From NCBI GenBank assembly GCA_028023455.1, contig JAQFVV010000002.1, forward strand, positions 30,015,725 through 30,079,724: a DNA stretch of 64,000 bases. Reading direction: 5' to 3'. The notes under the pieces are model-generated. The model did not search any database, had not been told where the DNA came from, and saw only the letters and a program-made list of their open reading frames with translations. A program made the position numbers and the translations under genes. Each line of letters opens with the position of its first letter. Position 1 is the first letter of the stretch. Below, in pieces: positions 37,039 to 46,393 of this stretch. The stretch comes from Epiperipatus broadwayi (taxonomy: Eukaryota; Onychophora; Udeonychophora; Euonychophora; Peripatidae).

Positions 37039-37827
37039 GCTTTGGATCTGAGAGCACTGCATCTAGATCTTAGGATCTAATGCAACTCTCCAGCAGCCAC
37101 CTTTTATCTCTACTTAACTACTAAACTATGAGAATGAAATTGAAAACACAAAAAAAATATTTTCAATCTAAGCTCAATAGCTTATATAGTCATATGGGCC
37201 TGAACTCAGTTCTGCACCCATACGTTTTGGTGTCTTTGGCTCTTTTACAACCATAGCCACCACTATCCTATTAGGCAGGATTGGTGTTAAACCATTAAGC
37301 ATCACATGATCATATTTCCTATACTAGCACATTAATTGTTGATAAACAGAGCAAAACTCTCCATACAGTATTGCCACCTGTGCTAAACAGAGTAATCAAG
37401 CCAGAAACTAGTCTGGGGATATTGGATGAGTAGGCATTAGATAGGGATTTTATGCACAAGCCTTCTGGCATCCATTGATTACTCTGTTTAGCACAGGTGG
37501 CAATACTGTATGGAGAGTTTTGCTCTGTTTATCAACAATTAATGGTCTAGTATAGGAAATGTGATGCTTAATGGTTTAACACCAATCCTGCCTAATAGGA
37601 TAGTGGTGGCTATGGTTATAAAAGAGCCAAAAATACCAAAATGTATGGGTGCTGAAATGAGTTCAGACCCATATGACTATATAAGCTATTGAGCTTAGAT
37701 TGAAAATATTTTTTTTGTGTTTTCAATTTCATTCTCATAGTTTAGTAGTTAAGTAGAGATAAAAGGTGGTTGCTAGAGGGTTGCATTAGATCCTAAGATC
37801 TAGATGCAGTGCTCTCAGATCCAAAGC

Positions 37828-37869
37828 TCCTCACTGATGAAGGCCACAAGCCAGAAACTAGTCTGGGGA
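37828..37869 (+). ncRNA. Type I hammerhead ribozyme (retrozyme family)
   Basis: Fully intact: stem I 37828-37833 with 37864-37869, CUGAUGA 37834-37840, stem II 37842-37844 with 37850-37852 (GGC/GCC), GAA 37854-37856, ACUAGU 37857-37862, cleavage predicted after C37863. Confidence 0.8.
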
Positions 37870-38284
37870 TATTGGATGAGTAGGCATTAGATAGGGATTT
37901 TATGCACAAGCCTTCTGGCATCCATTGATTACTCTGTTTAGCACAGGTGGCAATACTGTATGGAGAGTTTTGCTCTGTTTATCAACAATTAATGTGCTAG
38001 TATAGGAAATGTGATCATGTGATGCTTAATGGTTTAACACCAATCCTGCCTAATAGGATAGTGGTGGCTATGGTTGTAAAAGAGCCAAAGACACCAAAAT
38101 GTATGTATGGGTGCTGAACTGAGTTCAGACCCATATGACTATATAAGCTATTGAGCTTAGATTGAAAATATTTTTTTTTGTGTTTTCATTCTCATAGTTT
38201 AGTAGTTAAGTAGAGATAAAAGGTGGTTGCTAGAGGGTTGCATTAGATCCTAAGATCTAGATGCAGTACTCTCAGATTTAAAGC

Positions 38285-38326
38285 TCCTCACTGACGAAGG
38301 CCACAAGCCAGAAACTAGTCTGGGGA
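38285..38326 (+). ncRNA. Type I hammerhead ribozyme (retrozyme family)
   Basis: One monomer (457 bp) downstream of the previous one and intact. Core residue 7 is C (CUGACGA), a position that is free in hammerheads. Cleavage predicted after C38320. Confidence 0.8.
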
Positions 38327-38496
38327 TATTGGATGAATAGGCATTAGATAGGGATTTTATGCACAAGCCTTCTGGCATCCATTGATTACTCTGTTTAGCA
38401 CAAGTGGCAATACTGTATGGAGAGTTTTGCTCTGTTTATCAACAATTAATGTGCTAGTATAGGAAATGTGATCATTGTGATGCTTAATGGTTTATC

Positions 38497-38722
38497 ATAT
38501 AATATTCAATTGACCAAACTCTTTATTACTTTTTCAATGTTTTATTATCCACCCTTTCCTGCAGTTTACAGTTTCGATTGTCCAGCAATCTTCTTCAGAA
38601 CGTTAGGGGATATAGCATTCTGAAGAAGATTGCTGGGGCAATCGCAACTGTAAACTGCAGGAAAAGATGGATAATAAAGCATTGTAAAAGTAATAAAGTG
38701 TTTGGTCAATTGAATATTATAT
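38497..38722. mobile_element. Fold-back element with opposed hammerhead cores
   Basis: Near-perfect 226-bp palindrome beginning atataatattcaattgacc and ending with its complement. Each arm has a hammerhead half with stem II GATTG/CAATC. It abuts the right duplication of the retrozyme array. A 17-bp string, tatgctatgagtaaaag, occurs at 36820-36836 and again at 38720-38736. Confidence 0.7.
38564..38601 (-). ncRNA. Hammerhead ribozyme motif (fold-back family)
   Basis: Minus strand: stem I GUU with AAC, CUGAAGA, stem II GAUUG-CUGGA-CAAUC (perfect), GAA, minimal AC/GU stem III, GUA cleavage site. Compared with GACUG/CAGUC in other copies, stem II has changed on both sides. Confidence 0.55.
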
Positions 38723-39152
38723 GCTATGAGTAAAAGAAGAATAAAATACAACTATAACTAAAATAGAAAAAACGATCATTACATCTGTACTGAGGTTTAA
38801 CCCTAAGACAGTGATGGCATACCTTTTTATGTATGCGTACCAAAAATTTCCCAGAAATATTTATTGAGTGATTGGCGTGCCATACAGTATTAAATCAAAA
38901 TATAAACAATTTAATTATCACAAATTTTTAAGAGTATAAAACAAAATAATAATAATTCATTTATTTCCAAATTTCATAGCTTTACAAAATTCTTAATAAT
39001 AATTAATAAACAAAATTGTTATATAAGCTAAATACAAATGAACGATATGTATTTAGAACATTAGTTGAATGAAATTTAGTAGTAAAAAATTAATAGTAAT
39101 TGAAATAAAATTTTGAAAATAAACAGACAAAATCAATATAAATCGATATTAT

Positions 39153-40971
39153 TTAATGAGATTTTTGCTGTTGTACATGGGATACCAAATGTTTTATATT
39201 TGATTTATATCTTGTCACTTTTAATAATATATACGCTGAACTAGATTCATCTGTCATTTTATTTCTTGAACTGTCTTCAATTAAATTCATTTCAGAAAAC
39301 AATGACTCACATACTTATTTATGTAGATGAGAGAATTGATAATATAGCAGTCGCTTATTTTTTTAAACAATTAAAAGTTTCAGGAGTAGTATTCCAGGCT
39401 ATCAATAGTTCCCCTTAGTTTTAAATATGCTCAATAATTGATCATTTTCAATTGTTTCTCATATTTCAAATCGACAATTTTTTATTTTCATGTAAAACTG
39501 GATTAAATATCGATTACTTGCATTTCCATATCTTCCAAATTAAACCTTCATAAATTTTTAAATTGAGACTATCCAATGATATTGTGATCCGGGTATAGAA
39601 GAAAATTTTGATGTTTCTGCAAATTGTCTGAACTACGTAAATGTTGAAGAAAATTCATCAATTATCGATTGAATGACATCACAAAACTTGTGTCAGTTTC
39701 ACTTGATCTGGCTTCTCGTGAGATTCTAAATCAGTCAAGAATTTTTTTATATTTGGAAAATATTTGAAGATGTAAGAAATAACTTTGTGGTTGAAATTTT
39801 GTAGTTTAGCTTCAAATGCTTTGAACAAATCAAACATGACAACAACTGGCTTATTATAACTTTGCACTTTTGCATTTAATTTATTTAAATGTGAACATAT
39901 ATCATTAAAAAATATTAATTTTGATAGCCATTCAAAAAAAAAAAATCTAATTTCACTTAAACACTCAACGGATGTTTAAAGAACTTTTCCTCGACTTAAT
40001 CATCGGTTATTAAACATAACTAAACCATTATATACTGACTTCACCTCTTTCAATAAGTTTAGAAATTTTTGTTTATTTAGAGTATATGCAGATATAAAAT
40101 TGACTAATTTAATCGCAATGTTTATAACATCATCCAATGGCTTAAAGCTGGCCTTTGTGCATGAAACCTGCTTATATATAATGTAATAAAAATCCAAAAT
40201 AGAATGTCAAATACGGTCGATAAATAAACTGAAGAAACCATTTTCTTTTCCAGTCATATTTCAAGAACTATCACTTGTACAATTTTGCCAACATCTTTTT
40301 CAGCAAGTACATTTAAACCTTCGTTGCAAATATCTATTCCTTTTGTTGTTACTAATGAGGTTAAACCGATCAATTCTTCTTTGATATGATTCCGAACATA
40401 GTAGCAAATAAAAGTAGCCAAACAAGCTTTTTCATTTATGTCCATACTGTAATCAAGCCATTTCTATTTTGGTGATAAGTTATGTTATTGGCCATTTGCA
40501 GGATTCTTTCTTTAACCATATTTCTAGCCAATATTAAATCTTTTATTCTCTGAATAATTTTTTTTGTTGTTTTCAAAATCTTCAAAAAGAACTGGTGCAC
40601 ATTTTGTTTATGCTTCCTTTATATATTCCCTGTCATTAAAACATTTCCACTGTATGGCACTTACATTCAAGAATAAAAACTAGCAGCAGTTATATATGAA
40701 CGATTTTTGATAAATTTCATTGAAGATGTTGATTGAATATTTATATTTTTAAATATTGGGCCATATATTCTTTTTGCTCATTTTTACTTTTTGCGAGGAG
40801 CGATTTGTGATTAGTCTCATAATGCTGTTTCACCAATGATATTCTCATTATGATTATTCCGAAACATAAAATGCATACTGCTTTGTTGCCTTTGTTAATT
40901 ATTCCATACTCATCAGTTCACCAATTTTGGAATTCTCTACTGTTTGATAATTTTTGTTTTTCAATAGTCAT
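39153..40971 (-). pseudogene. hAT transposase relic (BED finger, ZBED5/GTF2IRD2-like)
   Basis: Read leftward from an ATG at 40971. First a BED-type finger (AVCILC and KQHYETNH, 40800-40880). The catalytic region follows: DINEKACLATFICYYV with IKEELIGLTSLVTTKGIDIC (40300-40445), then a segment with ASFKPLDDVINIAIKLVNFI and SVYNGLVMFNN (40000-40150), then NKPVVVMFDLFKAFEAKL and KYFPNIKKFLTDLESHEKPD (39690-39867). It ends in the hAT dimerisation tail NKMTDESSSAYILLK, then KHLVSHVQQQKSH and a stop at 39153. Length of about 600 codons fits the family. Broken by frameshifts and stops, so inactive. A candidate left TIR (CAGTGATGGCATACC) is at 38812; the right end is uncertain. Confidence 0.8.
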
Positions 40972-41094
40972 ATTAAAATTAGCAAAAAGTTTAAACTTTG
41001 TGGCTAATTATTCTAAAGTATAAAATATAAAATATGCTAAAATGCACAAAGCTGAAGAGAAATAAATATTAATGCACTAAATATCTGTATCTAC

Positions 41095-41480
41095 ATATGT
41101 GGCTAAGTGCTTTCGAGGCTCAGGATCCTCGTATTCATAGCCATCTTGTAAATAGATTGATTAAAAGTGATGCAAATTTATGCAAATGAGATAGTTACGT
41201 ATTCCATTTCTTGGAGATTTTATAACAAGAGTCTTTTCTGTTCATCAAGTTGTTATCTTAGCAATAAAGTAAGCCTCTTTTATCTTTCTCTTGAGATCAT
41301 GCCACTCTCTGCAAACAACCACTGGTTCTTTAGGTTGACAATCATGAACAGCTGAGCTGCAATGCTGTGTGAAAACCGAACTACAAGAAAGTGTCTGTTA
41401 GTGCTTTATTATAGGAGTATGTGTGTTGGGATAGTCTAGTGGACAGAGAGACTGGTTTCACCATAGTATGATGTCATATA
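41095..41480 (-). pseudogene. Second Penelope-like family, GIY-YIG end and 3' hairpin
   Basis: On the minus strand, across frameshifts: YYGET near 41450, then TRLSQHTYSYNKAL, SVFTQHCSSAVHDCQPKEPV and RKIKEAYFI (41300-41420). This is collinear with the relic at 8.7-9.3 kb. The 3' flank holds the same stem-loop motif (41098-41145). It is another copy of that family, lying between the hAT relic and the family A insertion. Confidence 0.6.
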
Positions 41481-42085
41481 ATGTGTTTCAGGGTAGGCAA
41501 TGGTCATATTAATAAAATGGTAACAAATTTATTTACAAATAAAATTGAATGAACTTTTATATGTTAAATTCAATTATTATCTTCTTATTTCACTTTTACA
41601 GCAAAACCTCAAACAAAAAAGAAAACGTTTTATTTTTTTGTGAGAGAATTACTTCAGCTTAACTACTATACATATATTGCTTAGCAACTATACTGGTATT
41701 TTAATTATTTTTATTGGCGTTGATCATGCGTTTCATTACTTAGATCAAATAAGATTATGACAGAAAAACATTTTACTACTACAATTTGACAAGATTTACT
41801 TCAAAGAGTTAGAAAATATTTTACTGAGTTTACTTTGTAGTTTTATTGGAATCATTTTTGACAGGTTTATAGGATACACAACTTTATTTGATTTACATAT
41901 GTATCATTCCTGCATACATAGTATTTTTCCAAATTTTGTAATTTATTAGATGTGATATGTTGGACTATTTCCATCATTTATGATTGAATGTTAAATGTAT
42001 TGAAAATTTTAAACTTTATTTAAACTTTCCAAATACATCAACTTGTTAGTAATAACACACATATAGACAATACAGGTTAGTAATT

Positions 42086-42130
42086 ACACAACGTTTCGAG
42101 TAGTATTATTCTCCACTCTTCTTCAGGTGT
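42086..42130 (-). ncRNA. Hammerhead ribozyme in PLE terminal repeat
   Basis: Minus strand: stem I ACAC with GUGU, CUGAAGA, stem II GAGUGG with CUACUC (one wobble, 9-base loop), GAA, self-complementary ACGU, then U as the cleavage residue. Stem III has no loop in a monomer and would form between two copies. Identical to the copy at 45622-45666. Confidence 0.55.
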
Positions 42131-42349
42131 TGCTGGCCTATATGCACAGTGACAATATTCGCTTAGAAGTTGAACTTGCACCTTTAGATTCTTGAATATT
42201 GAATTTAAGGCAAACGCTCTACCAACTGAGCTATTCTGTCAAAGGCAACATATAGTAGAAATTTGATATATTTATATATGAGGGTTGGTTCAAATCCTCC
42301 TGAGTCCTCCAATTTTTTTTTTTTTTAACGAGTCTAATTATTATTATTT

Positions 42350-44771
42350 TTATTTTTTCCTAAGAGCAAGATTAATTAGAGGCTTCCATACATTGTGTAT
42401 TGCCACACTGGGTTGACTTATAGGATTATTTACCATTGTCATATGAGCAGCTTCCTTGAATTTTCTTCTATGCATTTTTTCCTCTTTATCCAATATCTTT
42501 GTATTTTCCCACTTAAGCATATGGTCATTAGTACATACATGATCTGCTATGGTAGACACATCTGTTTTTTCTCTTTTAACCATTAGTTTGTGCTCCTTCA
42601 ATCGCTGTTCAACAGGGCGACAGGTCTCACCAATGTATTTCCTTCCACATTCACATGGTATTTCATAGATGCAGTTTTTGTTCTTCAGCATTTCCAGTTT
42701 AGGCTTAGTAGAAGTAAGCAATCCTCAAAGTGTGGTATGACTTTGGAAAGCAGTTCTAATGTTATATTGACTGCAGATTTTCTTTAACTTGTCCACCATG
42801 CCTTGTATGTATGGATACACTACTGTACCAATAACTGTTTTTCTCTTTTGGTGTCTCTTTGTGTTGTCTATTGAAGGTTTTTCTGATGACTGCTGATGGA
42901 TAACAATTCTTCATAAGCATTTGTTCTATATGAATCTTTTCTTTTTCCAAATCATTGGTTTCTGAACAAACCTCCTTTGCTCTGTTCCATAGTGATAGTA
43001 CAATTCCTTGTTTAGTGCTTCTTGTATGATTGGATGTATATGCCAAGTATTTGCCAGTGTGTGTTGGTTTCCTATACACTGTTGTTTTTACTTTGCCCTG
43101 AGGGAGTCTTGTCACAAGAACATCCAAGAATGCCAATTTTTGTTCTTGTTCTGATTCCATCGTGAATTTAATTGTAGGAGATATGTTGTTAATGTGCATC
43201 CAGAATGACTGTAATTTTACCTCACCATGTGGCCATACCACAAATGTATCATCAACATATCGAAGCCACACTTTAGGTGGACATGGAGTAGTATTTATGG
43301 CTGTGGTTTCAAGTTCTTCCATGTAAATGTTGCTGAGCAAGGGTGACAGTGATGATCCCATGGCCATTCCTTGATTTTGTTGGAAGAATTCTGAGTTATA
43401 TTGAAAGTATGTTGTTGTTACACAGAATGTTAATAATTCCATTATACTATCAATAGGTAGAGCTGTTCTAGTTTGTAGACTATTATCATCATATAACCTT
43501 TTTCTTACAATAGACAATGCCTCATCACATGGTACATTTGTAAACAGACTTTCCACATCAAAGCTTACCAATATGTCAGTTCTTTCCATTTTCATGTTCC
43601 TGACTAATTCTACAAAGTGCTTAGAATCCCTGATGAAAGACTGTGTCCTATACGCCAATGGACTAAGAACTTTGAGAAAAAATCTTGACAAATTTTGACA
43701 TGGTGAATTTCTAGAACTAACAATAGGTCTTAATGGAACATTGTCTTTATGGATTTTAGGCAGTCCATACAGGTGAGGAATCTTGCTGAAATACGAAGTT
43801 AATTTTCTTTTTTCTGAATCACTGAAATACCTGCGATGCTTCCAGAGTAATGCTTGTAGTTTTACCTCTGTACTTGGAATTGGATTTTTTGCTACTTTTT
43901 TGTATTGGCCTGCTGTGAGAAGGCCTTGTATTTTGTTATCATAATCAGTTTTATCCATTACAACTGTAGTGTTACCTTTGTCAGCAGGAAGAATGATTAT
44001 AGATGTATCCTGTTTGAGAGATTTAATAGCTTTCCTCTCATCACATGAAATGTTTGACTTCTGCTTGTGCACTTGATGTCTTTCAAGTGTCCTTTTTACT
44101 CTCCAGCATAACTCTGCTGCTTCTTCTAGAGTCAAGTTTTGGGTCACCTCATCAGTGGCTGCCATTATATCCAATAGTGGGACAGTAGATGGTGTAATGG
44201 TGAAATTCAAACCTTTTTCAAGAACTGATAATTCACAATCAGTAAGTTGTTTAGAACTAAGATTTTTCACTGATGATGAGGATAGACTAGTTGCAGTATT
44301 ACTTTTGACTTGCCCATGTAGATTTACAAGCTTCTTCTTCTGAAGTTCTTTTATCCTTCCATGTAACTTACAATATGATCTGTTCACTGCTTGACAAATT
44401 CTTGAGAAATCTTCATCTGTAACTTTGTTTTGTAGAAACGATTCCACATTTCTAATAGATCGCAATGTTTGATACTTGGTAAACCGCTGAACCTTTATAC
44501 TTTCTCTCAATAAGGCCTCATTTGCTCTCTGAATAATTTTTTCAGCTCTCTTGGAGGAAATAGGAAGTTTTAACTGCAAACCCTTAGGGATGATCCCTTC
44601 TGATTTACATAAGAAAGTTAAATGATTTTCTACTTTAGCCAGTTTTAGACATAATTTTTCATAATGTCTAAATTTCAACATAGCATCGGGTCCATACTGA
44701 GTACTTAGTATTTGTCTGAAGGTTTGTAATGATGGTATATTATAAGATGTGATATGTTGGACTATTTCCAT
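42350..44771 (-). pseudogene. Penelope-like RT / GIY-YIG endonuclease, nearly intact
   Basis: PLE polyprotein of about 800 codons. I chose the ATG at 44771 (MEIVQH) because the same ATG follows the terminal repeat in other copies; the frame itself is open upstream to 44840. An N-terminal region of about 290 residues leads to the RT: GLPKIHK (about residue 335), SFDVESLFTNVP (about 404), QGMAMGSSLSPLLSNIY (about 460), catalytic YVDD (about 504), then the C-terminal KTTVYRKPTHTGKYLAY. The GIY-YIG nuclease is at 42560-42690 (IYEIPCECGRKYIGET). Two lesions: one extra A in an A run near 42842 shifts the frame, and a TGA interrupts the linker near 42727. Related telomerase-like RTs prime at nicked DNA. 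Degradation is slight, so intact copies may exist elsewhere. Confidence 0.9.
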
Positions 44772-45050
44772 CTTTATGGGGGATGTTAAAAAATTTTCCA
44801 AATACAAACAACTTGTTAGTAATAACACACAAATAGACAATACAGGTTAGTAATTACACAAGTTTTGAGTAGTATTATTCTCCATTCTTCTTCAGGTGTT
44901 GCTGGCCTATATGTACAGTGACAATATTCGCTTAGAAGTTGAACTTGCACCTTTAGATTCTTGAATATTGAATTTAAGGCAAATGCTCTACCAACTGAGC
45001 TATTCTGTCAAAGGCAACATATAGTAGAAATTTGATATATTTATATATGA

Positions 45051-45405
45051 GCCTAAACTGGAAATGCTGAAGAACAAAAACTGCATCTATGAGATACCAT
45101 GTGAATGTGGAAGGAAATACATTGGTGAGACCTGTCTGCATGTTGAACAGTGATTGAAGGAGCACAAACTAATGGTTAAAAGAGAAAAAACAGACATGTC
45201 TACCATAGCAGATCATGTATGTACTAATAACCATATGCTTAAGTGGGAAAATACAAAGATATTGGATAAAGAGGAAAAAATGCATAGAAGAAAATTCAAG
45301 AAAGCTGCTCATATGACAATGGTAAATAATCCTATAAGTCAACCCAGTGTGGCAATACACAATGTATGGAAGCCTCTAATTAATCTTGCTCTTAGGAAAA
45401 AATAA
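45051..45405 (+). pseudogene. Inverted 3' ORF fragment of PLE family A
   Basis: Begins within the linker (PKLEMLKNKNCIYEIPCECG) and runs to the family stop. The GIY-YIG domain is present, with one stop in ETCLHVEQ*LKEH near 45152. Nearly identical to the minus copy at 42350-42690, so the two were probably made from the same or sister RNAs. Confidence 0.85.
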
Positions 45406-45509
45406 TAATAATAATTAGACTCGTTAAAAAAAAAAAAAATTGGAGGACTCAGGAGGATTTGAACCAACCCTCATATATAAATATATCAAATTTCTACTAT
45501 ATGTTGCCT

Positions 45510-45600
45510 TTGACAGAATAGCTCAGTTGGTAGAGCATTTGCCTTAAATTCAATATTCAAGAATCTAAAGGTGCGAGTTCAACTTCTAAGCGAATATTGT
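45510..45600 (+). repeat. tRNA-like segment in PLE terminal repeat
   Basis: TAGCTCAGTTGGTAGAGC fits the tRNA A box exactly; GAGTTCAACTTC about 45 bp on is a near B box. Equivalent minus copies are at about 42175-42265 and 44935-45010. A diverged subfamily copy at 50755-50840 has a better T-loop (GATTCGATTCCC). A role as internal pol III promoter is possible but unproven. Confidence 0.55.
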
Positions 45601-45621
45601 CACTGTGCATATAGGCCAGCA

Positions 45622-45666
45622 ACACCTGAAGAAGAGTGGAGAATAATACTACTCGAAACGTTGTGT
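45622..45666 (+). ncRNA. Hammerhead ribozyme in PLE terminal repeat
   Basis: ACAC 45622-45625 with GUGU 45663-45666, CUGAAGA 45626-45632, stem II 45634-45639 with 45649-45654, GAA 45655-45657, ACGU 45658-45661, cleavage expected after U45662. PLEs are known to carry minimal type I hammerheads in their terminal repeats. Confidence 0.6.
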
Positions 45667-45855
45667 AATTACTAACCTGTATTGTCTATATGTGTGTTAT
45701 TACTAATAAGTTGATGTATTTGGAAAGTTTAAATAAAGTTTAAAATTTTCGATACATTTAACATTCACTCATAAATGATGGAAATAGTCCAACATATCAC
45801 ATCTTATAATATACCATCATTACAAACCTTCAGATATATACTTTGTAATTTATTA

Positions 45856-46226
45856 TTTCTAATCAGAGTTAAATTGAAAATTTAATTCTAATATTATATT
45901 TATTTATTTCATCTTTAATTTACAGTAAATTTTTATTGTACAGATTTTAGCAACAAAAGGAAAATTGAATAATTTCTTTTGAAGCATAGAAAATCATGAT
46001 CTGTAAATAGCTTGCATTCGCGTGCCAGTAAAAAGTTCATGCATGCCATCTTTAGCATGCATGCCATAAATCCGCCCTGACAGCTCTAGGATAAATCCAC
46101 TGGGAAAATGCGAGTCATATCTAAATTTTATAACAGTGGTAAAAAAAACACTGTTTTGGAAAAATAATGTCTCAAGAGTAAAACAAAATATTATTGCATT
46201 TTATTATTGCTATCTTGGTATCTCCT
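45856..46226. other. AT-rich sequence, possible right end of the hAT element
   Basis: CGCGTGCCA and GCATGCCAT strings near 46020-46065, then CCGCCCTG at about 46073-46080, resemble hAT subterminal and terminal sequence. No matching 8-bp duplication with 38812 was found. Confidence 0.3.
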
Positions 46227-46393
46227 TCAGAGGTTTTTCTCTAAATTGCTAATGTCAATCTCAGCGAAATCTTCAGTGTATGAATTAGAAGCAAGGTCAA
46301 CTACAGATTGAATAAGTACTTTCATTGGTTGTATAAAATCTTCAGAATGAATATTTTCTTTTTGAAGTGAAGAGGCCGTGTTGTATGGAAAAT
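46227..46393 (-). CDS. Possible terminal coding exon, unidentified gene (partial)
   Basis: On the minus strand a good acceptor (aaaacttgcag, ending at 46394) opens a 55-codon frame containing TASSLQKENIHSEDF, then PMKVLIQSVVDLASNSY and EIDISNLEKNL, and a TGA at 46229. An AATAAA lies 22 bp past the stop (46205-46200). The composition is acidic and serine-rich like a genuine C-terminus, with no family recognised. It lies inside TTC9 intron 2 on the opposite strand. It could be a nested gene's last exon or an old element's ORF end. No upstream exon was found. Confidence 0.3.

Larger units (their letters stand above)
36891..38492. mobile_element. Retrozyme-like multimer, inverted then tandem (1.6 kb)
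   Basis: Flanked by a 16-bp repeat, tatcatataatattca (36875-36890 and 38493-38508). 36891-37385 is minus-oriented. The orientation flips near 37387, and two to three monomers then run head to tail on + (cleavage sites at 37863/37864 and 38320/38321, so the period is 457 bp). A terminal motif also recurs at 37352. Copies inside are nearly identical, including shared small changes, so the array was probably inserted as one molecule. It holds three intact hammerheads. Confidence 0.85.
41949..45841. mobile_element. Compound Penelope-like family A insertion, 14-bp target duplication
   Basis: Flanked by tttgtaatttatta (41935-41948 and 45842-45855). Left to right: ORF start and terminal repeat in minus orientation (41949-42349), the ORF (42350-44771, -), a partial minus terminal repeat (44772-45050), then an abrupt flip at 45050/45051 into a plus-oriented 3' ORF fragment (45051-45405), a complete terminal repeat (45406-45777) and the ORF start again (45778-45841). 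Both outer ends therefore carry the same sequence in inverted orientation. A single duplication around all of it points to one integration event. Confidence 0.85.

Noticed and set aside
42395-42787. Plus-strand open frames opposite the PLE gene
   Set aside because: Shadows of the minus-strand GIY-YIG and RT coding sequence.
45515-45590. Functional tRNA gene
   Set aside because: The A box is good, but the acceptor and T stems do not pair and the segment recurs in each PLE terminal repeat.
38812-46080. Complete hAT element with both ends defined
   Set aside because: Plausible subterminal strings exist on both sides, but the presumed 8-bp duplications do not match, so only the transposase relic is called.
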